Under the pieces are notes generated by a model that was not told where the DNA came from, did not search any database, and saw only the letters and a list, made by a program, of their open reading frames with translations. From the NCBI GenBank assembly GCA_032158295.1, contig CM063256.1, positions 14,058,953-14,122,952 of the forward strand: DNA of 64,000 bases. The letters run 5' to 3'. Position 1 is the stretch's first letter; each line of letters opens with the position of its first letter. Shown one piece after another: positions 33,904-46,755 of this stretch. This stretch comes from Pycnopodia helianthoides (lineage: Eukaryota; Echinodermata; Asteroidea; Forcipulatida; Asteriidae). Position numbers and translations under genes: made by a program.

Positions 33904-36900
33904 GTCCATTATTGCTGTCAGTTTCTCAGGACAAAGAGTTGAACCAAATAAAGGGGGGTGGGGTCGTCGACATTACACACTTGGGTGGGTGTGGTCGTGG
34001 GCTTACAACACGGGCCCTTGTGGGTTTTTTCCACATTGAACAAATTAGACCCCATAAGTTTTGTCTTTGTTCAACTTGGACCCAAGTAGGAATTCTTTTG
34101 AACCGGGAATAATAGAACAACAATAGCAGGATCCCACAAACCCGATCTGTCAGGTTGTGAGTATGACTAGTGTGTGTTCTAAAAGAAATAATATTTTGGG
34201 GAAGTTCGTCAGAGTAACTCGTCATCCTCTTGTTTTCAAAAAACCCACCATTTCATCAACCTGTTCAAGTCTAATCTTATTCAGTGGTCAGATTGTCATA
34301 AACAAAATTCAACAGAAAAACAAAACGAAAAACCGGTTAACATTTTGTCAGGGGTTTTTAGGAGTTTATTTCTACTCGATATAATCAGTGATTTGAATGG
34401 TCTTTAATTGTTGTTTCCCAAAATCTTTTACAATATGTCAGACATTATTTTTAAAAATCTGGAGGATAAGTACTTGCATAAAGTTAACTATAATCAATGA
34501 GCTTTTAAACTGAGTTCAATCCATTTGCGTTAAATAAAATAATCATATAAAAAACCCAGACACGTTTCAAAGTAATTCAAACAACTTTGTTCTCTCTTCA
34601 ATACTCCTACTGGAACTTGTTTAAAATTTCTCTCACATGTGTGACCTTTAAAATACAATAAACTGTGCGGATTAACACACAAGCTCGAGGTAGTCTCTTT
34701 GGCTCAGTATTTTGATTTTAAGAAAATCAGCACAAATCAGTTTTGGGAAAAGTCCACGCTCAAATGAAGATTACGAAATTAGCTCGTACAAATAATCCAC
34801 CAAACTGTAATGGTATACCCATGAAGAAAGTCGAATGATTTAACGCATGAAATGCTACAGCAACTGCAAGACAGTTGAGAGGAAAGGATGAGCAAGGGGG
34901 AGAAGAAGAGAAAACAACATTGCATCATCGTCGGGAAGAAGATGAAGTCTTAAGGACTCCACTGCAGCATGGAGCAAAGGGTTTTTAAGAGATTGATGGT
35001 TGGGCATGAATGAAGTATAGAGAGGCCATATGGAGGCATATTTCTCATTATAGGGTTGGGCCCATATGGATCACGAGGGAGATTGTCTTGATATGCAAAG
35101 AAAATAAACCATGCATCTCATGTCCAGGAGACAGGTACTCTCGGGAGAGAGAGAGAGAGGGGAGAGCAGATGAAGAGGGGCCCGAGAGTGAGAGTTGACT
35201 GCGCGGTGATGTTTTATACCGTCGCTATGCGTATTAAAGCTCGTCAGGATGTCCAGATGGGAGAAGAGGCTACGACTGTTTCATGACGGCATTTTTTTTT
35301 TCTGGAGTTCCGAACTGCTGCTTGTGACTCCCTCCTCCTCGGAGTGGTCACCAATGTTTAAACGGATCTGTGCGAGGCGATTCGGACAATTAATTTCTTT
35401 TTGCAATCAATTGTACGTGGTGACTTTGAGTTCTCAACTTAGACCACGGAGCTTATGTGGGAAATGATCCAACGGTGTTTCTCTTTTGTCTGACGATTTA
35501 ACATTCTCAATTTCAACAATTATTGAGTGATTTAAAACACTCAGAGGAAATGGACTGCATTTTATTCTTGTTTAAGATATAATTGGGGTATTTTTCTAAC
35601 TTTAAAGTAATTGAATTTTACAGGGAAACAGACGCAGTTTATTTTTGTAAACAACAGATTGACCCTTGCTTGCAGTGAAGAGCCATACCCTCGGTAAAAA
35701 CATGAAAGAGTCGTTACCCAAATCCACCCAATAGAGGAAAAAAACGCACACCAAAAAACTAGTGAACAGGTTTTTCTGTAAGAGGGCTGACGAGAAGTCC
35801 CTCCTTGCTCCGGTTGTCGCCTCACTTCGCTCGCCCGTGTAAAACTCGCAATTAGTCCCGTCAGGAGAAGTACTAACAACGTGTTTCCCCTGACTGATAA
35901 GTCCTACCGTCTGTCGCCCAAATGCTGCCGTTATCTAGATGTGCTACAATTTCCAAGTGGATGTTAAATTATGAATACAAGTCACGCTACCGCTGTGTTC
36001 ATCTTTGCTAGTTGGTTTGCTGTTTTAATGAACAGTGTACCTGCATCTTTTTTCTTCTCCACGGAATTTATGTGCAGGTACAAACGCAAGGCTCGCAACC
36101 CGCGGTGCATAATTAGTTCCATGGTTGATGGAATATCACAACTCTGTAATTTCGTTGGTTTCCTTCTTTCGATGTTTGTTTCTATTTTGTTCTACCTTGT
36201 TTACGTTGTACTTTTACTTTTTAAACAGGACCATGATGTAAAACGGCCTCTGAGCTGATGTATGTATCCTGTCTAAATATGTTTTAATAAATAAGTAAAT
36301 AAATAAATTAAATAAACTACATGTATACCAGTGCCTATAGATACAATCGTTAGAAGAAAGTCGAGAAGATTCCAGCTAAGTGTCGTGGGCAAGATTGCGT
36401 GGAAGCTTCACATGTCTTGGGGAACGGCAGATAATAGGAACTTGAAAAGGCACATCCTCTAAACAGTACGAGTAGACTTGTGCAAATGTCGTTATGCGTT
36501 TACTTGTGTTAATCATGCTAATTCATTGTTTAGCAGGACATTTTGAACAAACAAAAAACATCTCTCTTTAATAATTCAGACGAAATAACTTCTCAGACTG
36601 AAACATTTGTAAAACAAAATTACAAAATGAGTTTTACTTTTTAAATAAAAAAAACAACCCAGCCTGTCCTCTCTAATTAGTTCTCTCAAAGCTAATTAAA
36701 CTATCTCTATGACGTCACACCGTTGATGATTTACTAACCGTTATGTTAATTCGTTTTGAAGTTACAGTTTGCTGTATGGCTCCGTACTGTAGACTCGTTA
36801 CAAAATAAAATATAGACAGAAAAATTATTCAGTTGAAAACTAATTGTAAAAATGCACACTTTATTACATTTTAAGACAGTCATTTTTACAAAAGTACATT

Positions 36901-39181
36901 AAAAGGACACACATAAATTGATGACATCAGTGGTGTTTTGTTGGCATTACATAGTTTAAGTCAGATAACAAAATGTTAAGTGTAGACTCATGCATTGGAT
37001 GCACCCGCCCTCGGCATGAATCCACACTTTCTCGTCCACTCTTCTATTTTCGCGAATCACGTAACAACCCTGGAGTGATAGATGCTATTACAAATACAAT
37101 TTCTAACTACTACTCTCTTTTTTTCAAACTGTTAGAGTTACTAAGCTTTATTTTCCCTTTTTTTCTTTTCCATTTATGGGCACAGAAATCATTCATTGCA
37201 CTGGTAGGTAGTCTCGTACACCGGCAAATTTCACAGTCTGTTTGCTTTCATCCAAAGCTATCAAAAGGAACAAATTTATGCGGTTACTTTCATTTTCAAA
37301 GCAAATCCTGACAGGTTGTAATATTGATTGTGTACGCCAATGTGCTTGGGTTTTCTGCTCCGAGCAATGTCATTATTCCTATTGGGTGATTCTGCTGGTA
37401 CGTCTCTGTTTGTGTTATTTTTTTTTCTTCATGCAAATGTTTAGAGGTTATGCGGCCTTTTTCAATACCATTTTGTTCTATGGCTCCAGCTGCATGTAGT
37501 TCTGTCTTCAGTTTTGTTTTGTGTAAAAAATGTCTCTGGATATTTCTCTCGAAAAGCACCCTTTCCATGACCATATCCATCATCATCATCATTATAATCA
37601 TCACCAACATTCAATCCTTTGTTTTTATTTGATGATTTTAATTTCATTTTAGCATGTCGTGACTGGATGATAACTTCATTTGATAGCATGGCCGTCTTGG
37701 GAATATTGTTTTCTTTGTGTGCAACTTCTCTTTGAAATCAATATTTATACGAAAAGACAAATAAAACAAGTCAATTTGCCTAAAATCGCAATCAATTGAG
37801 ACAATTTTCAATGTAAATAGTTTAATAAATCTAAGCATCAGAGTAAATTTTCCTGTTCAGATATGTTTTTGAGCGGATATCGAGTGTACCATTAAGTATT
37901 GTATTGTGATTTTTTCTTGGAAAATAATATTGGTCATTTGGGATCGTATAGTTTTCGTTTTGTTGGTGAAGGTAGGGTGGGTAGAACAAGAGATGACAGT
38001 TGTCAACTCTAACATCAAATAGTACCAGGTTCTACCAACAGTTCTGCAAAACGACTTGCGGCAAAACATCATCCCAATCACAGTCACTTCTGTGTACAAA
38101 ATCGTATCAATGTATGTGGTATAGGCTTTTAGCCATCTGCACTGGCTAGGGATGGAAACACACGACAGATGAGGAAACACACACGAGCGATGGCGGTGTG
38201 TACCATCTCGTACATAACTCTATCAGTGATGATGCACGCTATGTAAAAGTCTACAGCAGGGGGAACTTTGCCATTTTCTCTAATAGGATTACAGTTGGAC
38301 GTTGTGGCGATACGGGAACCTCCATTAGGGTAAATTGAATGGCAGAACCCATGAGAAATCTCGTCCAATTTGCACAAATGCACGGCACAACCTGGCGCAA
38401 GTGATGGTGACATATTGCGCCATGGTTTGTGCGGGCGTATGCCTCTGCATGGCTCTCCCCTGCTCTCACTTTATAATGAGGCAGGAATAATCATTGTTGC
38501 CAAGGAGTGAAACGCATCCAACGGTTTCTCTTGTCGTTTCGAGGGAGCATATTGTAGATTCAGTCGATACAGGGGTCGGATGCATTACAAGTCGGGCTAT
38601 GTAGTAAACTATGATGAGGGTGAGGGAATAATGCATCACTCTGGAAATGGTTAAACGTATACAAAAGAGACTACCTATACAAGTTATCTGAATACCGTAT
38701 TTTATTCAGGTTTGCGGTAACAACATGGTGTTACCGCAAACTGAGTATACATGTACATTGATACATCAGGCCTAAAATCCCATATATCTGAATACTGTTT
38801 TAGCGGTACCTTCAAAGTTTCCATTCAAAGGTACATTATCATGATGGGCAGATTACACTTGATACTAAAAAATCAACAAGGTCCCAACTGTTTATTATTT
38901 ATCAGAAAAAAATGAATTGATTTTGAAGATATTTTTTAGTGCAAAAATAAAATAGAAAATCTTAATATTTATATATAATCATTGATTTTCATTTGTTCCC
39001 TTGTATTAACAGTACATTAATTCCAGTTATGTAGTTTTCAAACAGAAGTATACAAATTAATGTAACCGGACTCAATATAAAATAAGGGCAGATTTTAGCA
39101 AAAACTATAGTCGCAGTATGACATGGTACAGAAACCTGCTTTGGGATTATTTTTTATTTATTTTCATATTCCTTACGCACA
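33904..39181. other. Intergenic, no gene recognised
   Basis: About 5 kb without a recognisable gene or repeat. GA-rich sequence occurs at 34870-35190. Open frames of 95-112 codons (35971-36258, 36973-37311, 37857-38180) are hydrophobic or low-complexity and show no domain. A perfect TGACGTCA lies at 36710-36717. Confidence 0.4.
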
Positions 39182-39327
39182 TGACGTCATTTGAGTAAGG
39201 CACCCTCGGCTAAGAGGTCAAGAGAGGGCTGCTCATTGGCCCATCTCGTGCACCGCGGCGTACACAGTTGGCACTTTCCATTGTTTCGTCGTCGTTTTAC
39301 TTCTAAGATGGCGGCGTGATGACGTCA
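39182..39327 (+). promoter_or_regulatory. Promoter-like patch: two CREs, reversed CCAAT, YY1 motif
   Basis: Perfect TGACGTCA sites at 39182-39189 and 39320-39327 bracket an ATTGG (about 39234) and the YY1-type AAGATGGCGGC (39305-39315). YY1 motifs of this form usually sit just downstream of TATA-less start sites, pointing to plus-strand transcription. No coding exon follows that I can recognise. Confidence 0.3.
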
Positions 39328-39499
39328 ATGCGTAAGGTCCATTGTGTCGGCCGACACCCACCAACCACTTCCCCACCACCACCATGAAAAAAAAACCGGC
39401 AACAAAGATAACATCATAACGTGTGGATCTTGCTATGTTTAGATGAATTTCCAGGCTTTGATTCTTCGTAAGAGGAACAAATAACGCCACACTGATAAA

Positions 39500-39610
39500 T
39501 TAAACAATTTATGAATATATTTTTAGCAGGCCTCATTTTGAGAGCAGTAAGTTATTGCTCTAAAACTAATGTAGCAATTCTGCCGGAATTCATGTCCAAC
39601 TAAAATCCCT
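39500..39610 (+). repeat. Duplicated segment, copy 1
   Basis: Shares TTTTTAGCAGGCCTC, GAGCAGT, TTGCTC and AATGTAGCAATTCT with 40641-40750 in the same order and orientation, 1.14 kb apart. Non-coding. Confidence 0.6.
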
Positions 39611-40217
39611 GTTTCCCTCTCTCTTTGGACTGTGGAAATTCTTCTGAAGTTATTTGGGGTCACGTGCATAATGGCTAAGCAGCGCCCCCTGCGACCAGAA
39701 CCTTCCATTCGGCATCAGTGGACGGTTAGCTATTTTACAGCACGGGCACTTACTAACAGATGGAGGAATTCTCCCACTGAAATTGGGTTTATATTGGCGG
39801 AACGTCCCAGATGTTCAAATTTGTCTATATGTTTTTGTTTTTTTTGTTCTTGGATGTCTTCGCCCCGATCACGGACGGTGCACAGATGCCGTACGGCGAG
39901 ATCAACTCCTAGGAAGAGTGAGAGAGGGGGGGGGGGGGAGAGGAGTGATTTAGAAACGGCCGACCTCTTTCGCACCGCGCCCTAAAACCAATTAGCGATT
40001 AGATTTTTTTTTGGCGTAGTCTAATTCCGCCACACGCATCTAACACAGCATTATGCCTAACGGACAATACCTTAGTTCCAGCATGGAGATCCTATAGCTG
40101 TGAAGTGGATGACTACCTTACTTAATATTTAAAAATATTCCTAAACGGGTCCTAATTGTACTGGAGACTACGATACTGGAAAAATACAGGGCCCCGATCT
40201 GTAATACTACAGGTCCA

Positions 40218-40412
40218 GGGCCCAGTTTCATAGAGCTGATTAATATGCACAAGAAGTAGCTAAGCACAACAAAAAGAGGCTTACCAGAATAAGGTTACCA
40301 GCCAAACTATTATGTCACAAGTACAACTTGTGACTGGTATCATGCTCTCTTCTGCTTAGCAGAAAATTAATAAGCAATATTTCCGCTTAAGCAGCTCTAT
40401 GAAATTGGCCCC
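40218..40412 (-). mobile_element. Family A MITE, copy 5
   Basis: The left end is GGGCCCAGTTTCATAGAGCT and the right end AGCTCTATGAAATTGGCCCC, 195 bp. The interior order (GCTAAGCACAACAAAA, then GGTTACCAGCC) is the reverse of 23676-23867. Confidence 0.8.
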
Positions 40413-40548
40413 TGTTATTACATGCATGCACATTAATTTTGTTTCCACACATCATATTTCCGCATTGCGAACACGTTATACAAAGGTACGTATGCTTCCA
40501 TGAACTTTTTTATTATGTAACCGATTTAAGACGAAAAGCAGCCTAGGC

Positions 40549-40875
40549 AACAAACTATCTATTATGAATCTGTACTACCAGTGTGTTTGTACATACCGTC
40601 TCTTTTTAATATCTTAGAAGATATTCTATTTTCTAACTAATTTACACAATTTTCAAATAGTTTTTAGCAGGCCTCTTTTTAAGAGCAGTGAGTTGTTGCT
40701 CCAAAACCAATGTAGCAATTCTTCCGGAGTTAAATGTCAAACTAAAACCCCTCTTTTTGTTTGGCTATGGGGCAAAAGTTCTTTGTTTGCCCTCTAGTCA
40801 ACAAACTGGTTATTATGAATCTGTACTACCAAGTGTGTTTGGACATACCATCTGTTTTTAATATCTAAGAAGATT
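40549..40875 (+). repeat. Interleaved local duplications
   Basis: 40549-40622 and 40800-40875 are direct copies (ATTATGAATCTGTACTACCA, ACATACC, TTTTTAATATCT). Between them, 40641-40750 is the second copy of 39500-39610. The whole is a small patchwork of local duplications. Confidence 0.6.
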
Positions 40876-41771
40876 GGAGACCAACCAGAAGTCGGGAATG
40901 TGGGCAAAAGGTGTACATGCACGTGGTCGTCCATGGTTTATCCCTTTAATAGTTTTTGCATGGAATTCTACCTCCATGGTTTGTGGAAGGGCAAGTTCTT
41001 GCCAAGCATTACATACGATGTGTAGACTTGAGAACAAGAGGTCCACCACAGTGCAGGGACTTGAAACACTGTGTGGACTTACACACGTCCACACAGTTTT
41101 TTTTAAACAGTGTTGAAGAATAAGATTTTCCTGAAGTGAACAGAACAAAGGAATGTCCACAGAGTGACTGAATACAACACAGAGCTGTGTGGATGAACTT
41201 GTACGTGTGTACATGCTTTAGGGAATAGTTTGATGTACATGTACGTGAAAATTCCTTTAGAAATGGTTTGCGGGCCATCCTCTCAGATGTTCCAACTCAG
41301 GTTGACAGTGTGTCTGACCAAGAGACAAAACTATTCTTGAATTGCACACAATGTGAACTTTTTCTTTCACACTTTAATGACTGTTTACTTCTTTTCAAAA
41401 AATATATTGGGGGGCTTAACAAGATTTTGATAGAATCACGAAATAAAGAAAACAAATCTGATGCATTCAGTTATAAATAAATGACGCAATGTGGTGCATC
41501 TCAAACAACACTAGATGTCTTTGAGGTCATGATTACAGTAAAAGAGTGCAAAGATGTCCGCCTGACAATAAATGCCATTTACTTATTTAGTATGAACAGC
41601 GTACATAAGAACTTTATTTTAAAATATACGTATAGAGTTAGTTGTTGCAAAAAATGACATATTATGGTACAAATGCAAAAGGAAGTTAATCCAGAGACAT
41701 TTCGACCCAAGCAGTCTCAAGAAAAACGTCTTTTTTGCTATCAATATGAGGACTCCCTTTGTCCCTATAAC
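40876..41771. other. Intergenic, no gene recognised
   Basis: Overlapping 80-118 codon frames on both strands (40858-41278) have no recognised domain. A CACAC/GTGTG-rich stretch at 41050-41220 contains several repeated ACACGT words. Confidence 0.35.
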
Positions 41772-42141
41772 TTAAAGGCCCTGTACATTATTGGTAAGAT
41801 CGAAAAACACAATGTTCACAGATTCACACATAACTTACATGATTTAAAGTAATCATGGTAATGGTAGAAAGTGTTCCTTAAAATATTTCTGCCTAAAATG
41901 CTATCGTTTCTGAGAAACGAGTAAAACAATAGTAATTATCGCGCGCGATAATTTGAAAAACAGAAAACACATAAGATCTCTTTTCACTATTTTCTCGTGA
42001 CCTCGATGACCAGTTGAGCTAAAACTTTCACAGGTTCATGCATATGTTTAATCATGCATATGTTTAATCATGCATATGTTTAATCACAAAAAATGTGGAC
42101 ACTGATTTTGAGATGTTACCAAAAGTGTACAATACCTTTAA
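41772..42141. mobile_element. Family C-related TTAA element, copy 5
   Basis: The left end is TTAAAGGCCCTGTACATTAT, the right end is AGTGTACAATACCTTTAA, with TTAA on both sides. A GCGCGC palindrome lies at the centre, and an ATGCATATGTTTAATC word is tandemly repeated three times near 42040-42085. Most similar to 56872-57207. Confidence 0.6.
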
Positions 42142-42801
42142 CACTCTCCATAAACCATACTGCAAGGACAGACTATGGCGTTTATAGACGAAGCGCATGA
42201 AAAAAATGTGAGGGCACAAAAAAATACAAAGGACTCCGAAGTGAGGACAGAATTATTCCCTTTGTGTTCCTTTGTTCTGCTGTCCACACTATGCTGATAA
42301 TACCGTGCCCCACATTGTCGACATCTGAATGTACACGTCATTTGAGCCATAAACGACCGGATACAAACGCCAATCACAAAAGACACAGATAAAAATTCTT
42401 TGAATTTTGTTTATTCTTCTTTTTAAATTTCTTTGTAACAACCATTTTACAAGTAGACATAACATACAATTAAATTACCTCAATGTTACGCAACACACCA
42501 TAACGTAAGACCACGTTCTTCCACGTATAAAACCGACCCACAATGAGATTCAACACTTCAAATTAACAATAGCGTCGATATCCCCACAACAAAATGGAAA
42601 TATCCTCGAACATAAAAAATATTACATCCATAAAAAATATCACATTCATTAAAAAAAAAAACATATAACAGTGATCAAGGTAGTGTAACAGAGAAAAGGT
42701 TTCTTTCACAGGTTAAATATTTGAAGAGGTATGAAAAATATAGCATCTAGAAATGAACTGGTAGTAGCTAGTAAATTAGAACCGAGTTCAAATGCGGTGT
42801 A
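42142..42801. other. Intergenic, no gene recognised
   Basis: Unique AT-rich sequence. A duplicated AAAAAATATTACATCCAT / AAAAAATATCACATTCAT word occurs at 42616-42650. Confidence 0.4.
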
Positions 42802-42937
42802 CAGCCAACCTCGTTATAAAGGTCACGCTATAAAGAGGTTCTGCTCATTAAGAGTGCTTCGCTGTCCTCTTATAGCATTTTCTGTTATAACGAGGTAATT
42901 TGGTCAGTTCCATGGATCTCATAAACAAGAGTCGATT
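42802..42937 (+). mobile_element. pogo/Tigger-like MITE, copy 2
   Basis: It starts CAGCCAACCTCGTTATAAAG after a TA and ends at AAGAGTCGATT, followed by ATA. The interior has GCTGTCCTCTTATAGC as in copy 1. Its right terminus is the seed of the tandem array at 42922-43226. Confidence 0.55.
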
Positions 42938-43226
42938 ATACATGTAGCAAGTTCACAAGAATCGAATATCATGTCTAATCACTTGTGTTAGGATCAGGAC
43001 ACTTCCTTTCAGAAAAGAATTACTAACGAGAGTCGATTATACATGTAGCAAGTTCACAAGAATCGAATATCATGTCTAATCACTTGTGTTAGATCAGGAC
43101 ACTTCCTTTGAGAAAAGAATTACATAACGAGAGTCGATTATACATGTAGCAAGTTCACAAGAATCGAATATCATGTCTAATCACTCGTGTTAGAATCAGG
43201 ACACTTCCTTTCAGAAAAAGAATTAT
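42922..43226 (+). repeat. Three tandem copies of a 101-bp unit
   Basis: Units begin at about 42922, 43024 and 43125. Each starts with the pogo-like terminus TAACGAGAGTCGATTATAC (TAAACAAG in the first), then runs through GCAAGTTCACAAGAATCG to CACTTCCTTT and AGAAAAGAATTA. The copies differ at only a few bases, so the expansion is recent. Confidence 0.85.
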
Positions 43227-44186
43227 TTATTAAGTTTGAGATTTTTTAAGGGCAAAAAAAAGGCAACAACCAGGGCAAAGAAAGTAACGACTTTTGCGTA
43301 ATTCCAGTTATACCTTCAAAGAAAGTTTTGCAACAGTGACCGTAATTAACACTGACGAACAGCCCATCGCTTCATAGCCACACCCAGTTGTCCCGATTGT
43401 ATGCACGAATGCAACTTAGTCCGGTAACGCGACCGAAGTATCATATGGGCTTTGGGGGTTGCAAGGCCGTCGTTTCATGTGGAACAGTTAAATTGAAACC
43501 TTCTGATTGTTTAGGCCACAAGGACGTCCCAGGGGATAACGGTGACAATCATTTGCTTGGGTTGTCACCATCAAGGCCCTCTATTGAGTCCGAACATTGC
43601 CCTCTGTGTCACCAAAGTGACCTCCGTGTGGTGAGATAAACACAGCTACCACACTCCCATTGATTACCTTGGCTTAACATCTCCTAAAGGGAAAAAGGGG
43701 GAACTGTGGTTCGAAATATTTCAAAAATGCTTCCAAAAACGGAAGGGGAACATACAAATTCGAGACCGTACCTTTCACTTTTTCAACTATGTTCAGGTCG
43801 GTACTGAATTTTCGACTGAATTTTTAAATTGCGCGCCCGTTCCTTTTTTTTTTGAAAAGATTTGCCTTCTTCCCTCCCACAGAGCACATCATAAATTAAT
43901 TGGGAAATCAATACATAACATTTCAACATTACATACATTACGGATACTTGTCCTACAGTCCATTTCTACTCATAAACCATCTTGTATTGCTTCCAATCAG
44001 ATTAATGCAATTAACATGAGAAGGGCAGGGTAGATCAATCAGGCTGCTGTAACTGCGAGTCCGTATTCAGGATATCTATTGCACGACGGGAGCTACACAA
44101 AGCATGGATGAGATTGTAGTGAAAATCCTGAACAATTTCCCTCTTGGTGTGGAAATGAAGCTCCCTGAATGTACAGATTATTACAT
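43227..44186. other. Intergenic, GC-moderate patch
   Basis: No gene recognised. 43380-43640 is GC-richer than its surroundings and keeps an 83-codon plus frame without a known domain. It could be conserved non-coding DNA, but this cannot be told from one sequence. Confidence 0.3.
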
Positions 44187-44527
44187 TTAAAGACACTTGA
44201 CACCTTTGGTAATTGTCAAAGACCAGTCTTCTCACTTAGTGTATCTCAACATATGCACAAAATAACAAACCTGTGAAAATTTGAACTCAATTGGTCATCG
44301 CAGTTGCGAGATAATAATGGAAGAAAAAACACCCTTGTCACACGATTTCGTGAGGTCTCAAAATCAATTCAAATATTTTACTTCTTTCTCAAAAACTACG
44401 TTACTTCAGAGGGAGCCGTTTCTCACAATGTTTTATACTATCAACAGCTCTCCATTGCTCGTTACCAAGTAAGTTTTTATGCATACAATTATTTTGAGTA
44501 GTTACCAATAGTGTCCAGTGCCTTTAA
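44187..44527. mobile_element. Family C TTAA MITE, copy 6
   Basis: The left end is TTAAAGACACTTGACACCTT and the right end is AGTGTCCAGTGCCTTTAA, with TTAA at both sides. The body matches 3389-3729 in ACTCAATTGGTCATCGCAGT and TTACTTC blocks. Two overlapping open frames inside it are incidental. Confidence 0.7.
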
Positions 44528-45653
44528 GAGGTTTACATACTCTCTGCATCATTTTAAATGGAAATCTCAAGGGCTGGTTATAACTGGGGTCACGTCTTTG
44601 TATCTCTTTGATGGCAATTTCACCTCTTTCAAGAAAATCTGAAGGTGCAGGAAAATCTTGACAAATCACATGAGTGGCAAAGATGGCGGTAGCACGATAA
44701 TAATAGTCTCTTACAAATATTGATGGTTTACAACAGGTGTGGTACAGTATTTTATAAACAGAATGGTTGGATGTACAAGCACACTATGAACCTGTAATTG
44801 TAATTGGTGTCGACATCTTCACATTCAACATAATACTACAGATTGTACTGTTCGTAAATTTAGTACGCAAGTCATAATCTCGGGTGACTTCAATAAGCAA
44901 AGCCAATTTTGCTAAGCATAAACAAAATATCTTACTATGAACATGATGTTAGACTGTTGATTCTCAGCCAACTTCGGCTAAGGATTTTTTTTAAATGGGA
45001 TGGAAAGAATCTTCCAGCACAATTTTCAAGTCCGAGTAATGGACTATGTGATTTTTTTTGTATTCCAGCCGAAAAGGGTACACGACAATATTCAAATCAG
45101 AACGGACAATCGGTACATTCCTTTCAGTCCAAACTTAAAATTTCCCAAATTCCTGACGAGCACATCATATAACAAAATACAACATCATCAATAATTTTTG
45201 AGACAGTTGGTCGTCGTTTTATTGGTCCCCTGACGTTATTTGTTCTATTTATTCTTCTTCTTTCCTTAACGGAAGTAAAACACTACGCGTACTGATCACC
45301 AATGGCAATTTGAAAATCTCTTGAACCTTTATTCAGATTTGTTCGAGTCACTATAATATTAAAAATAGAAAAACCAGTACTTGTACATGTATAAAGCGCT
45401 GAGTTTGTTAGTGAAGTGTTAACAAGCTATGCCGTAACACGTGTACTTTATAATGTATGTCTAGTTCTTGTTGAAACCGACTGATATATTATAAATAATG
45501 CATGATTTAAGTAGTCGTTCTGCGTTGGTGGAGTAGCTGAAGGTACAGGTACCCGACACCTCCTCTGCCCCGTGACATCACTGATGCGTTAACGGCCAGC
45601 ATCACCACGTTCGGTTGTAAAGAGGCAAATGCGTCAGCTGTCCATCCATTACT

Positions 45654-45810
45654 ATGCAAAGCGACGACACTGGACCACGTATAGGATTTATGTATAAAGA
45701 CAATTCAGATATGTACAGCTGCATTATGGAAGAGAACAGAAAAAAGAGGAAACAAATTAATTACGATAATGTAGGTCAACCGGCAGGTGCTAAATTTGAT
45801 CTTGGTATTG
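45654..45810 (+). CDS. Possible first coding exon, hypothetical
   Basis: An ATG-initiated frame of 151 codons opens at 45654. After 52 codons it meets a good donor sequence, GTAAGA, at 45811. The predicted N-terminal part is hydrophilic with a basic run (RKKRKQ). Beyond the donor the frame turns hydrophobic and low in charge, as intronic read-through would. I recognise no family, can name no downstream exon, and the frame could be chance. Confidence 0.12.
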
Positions 45811-46680
45811 GTAAGAAATTTCAAGTTGGGCACGTTCATACTGATCAAATATTACTCATTATGTTCTCTGATTTATGTCTGATATATTTGATGGATTTTA
45901 TTCGTGTAGGCCTACAGATATTAATTCTTTCATCGCACTCGATGAGTATATTCTGTGGAACTTTTCCAAGCACCATATTTTTACGACAAGGCTTGTCAAG
46001 ACGGGGTGAAGGATTAAAAACAAAAACAAAAAAATGTTTATGTGCGAGTTCAGGCAATTTATTTTTCTTCACTGGAGCATGGCTCAATTTCACAGCCGAC
46101 TGGATATGAAAACAGAAAATATATCAATGCATTGATAATTTATTGTCAAAAGAGAATTCAAACTATGTGCCCATGACGCCCAACTTGAGGGCAGTGTAAA
46201 TCATTCATCATTTTTTCTGAAAAAAAAATAAAACAGCTTATTTCACCCCAATAACAATGGTGTGATATGATCTGTAGACGGTCTGTACTGTTCGACTGAG
46301 TAACAACAGCTTATACACATATTCAGTTGATATAATCTTTAGTCACAATTTCAAAGTAAGAGACTTGACTAACCTAACGGAGTAACGGTTCGGCATATGC
46401 CACAAGTTTTAGAATTGAATCTATTTCGACTAAACGTGTTTTTAATTTCTTCAAACTGAGGTGTATTCAATTGAACAATAATAGCCCTGCTTTTATAAAC
46501 CACATCGTTCGCAACATTTCTTTGAATTATTTCTGGTTGTGAATTTCTTGCATTCCTTAGGAATTTTCGAGAAGGTGCAGCTCTTTGCTCTTGGGTGAGT
46601 TTTTCACTGACTGCATTCATATTTAGGAAAAAAGGTCTCATATTTCAAAAACGCAGCTACATAAATTATTGAATAATGTT

Positions 46681-46755
46681 GGAGCGCCATGAGCGTCACT
46701 GAGTGACGGATCTGAGCGCTATATAAGAAGCCACTGTTGTTATTATTATTGCATT
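46681..46755 (-). repeat. GAGCGCTATATAAG dispersed repeat
   Basis: Reverse-oriented relative of 32745-32805. It ends in a TTATTATTATT microsatellite, which such repeats often have beside the TATATAGCGC motif. Confidence 0.4.

Noticed and set aside
42922..43226. CRISPR-like array
   Set aside because: Three contiguous 101-bp units without spacers in eukaryotic DNA; an ordinary tandem repeat.
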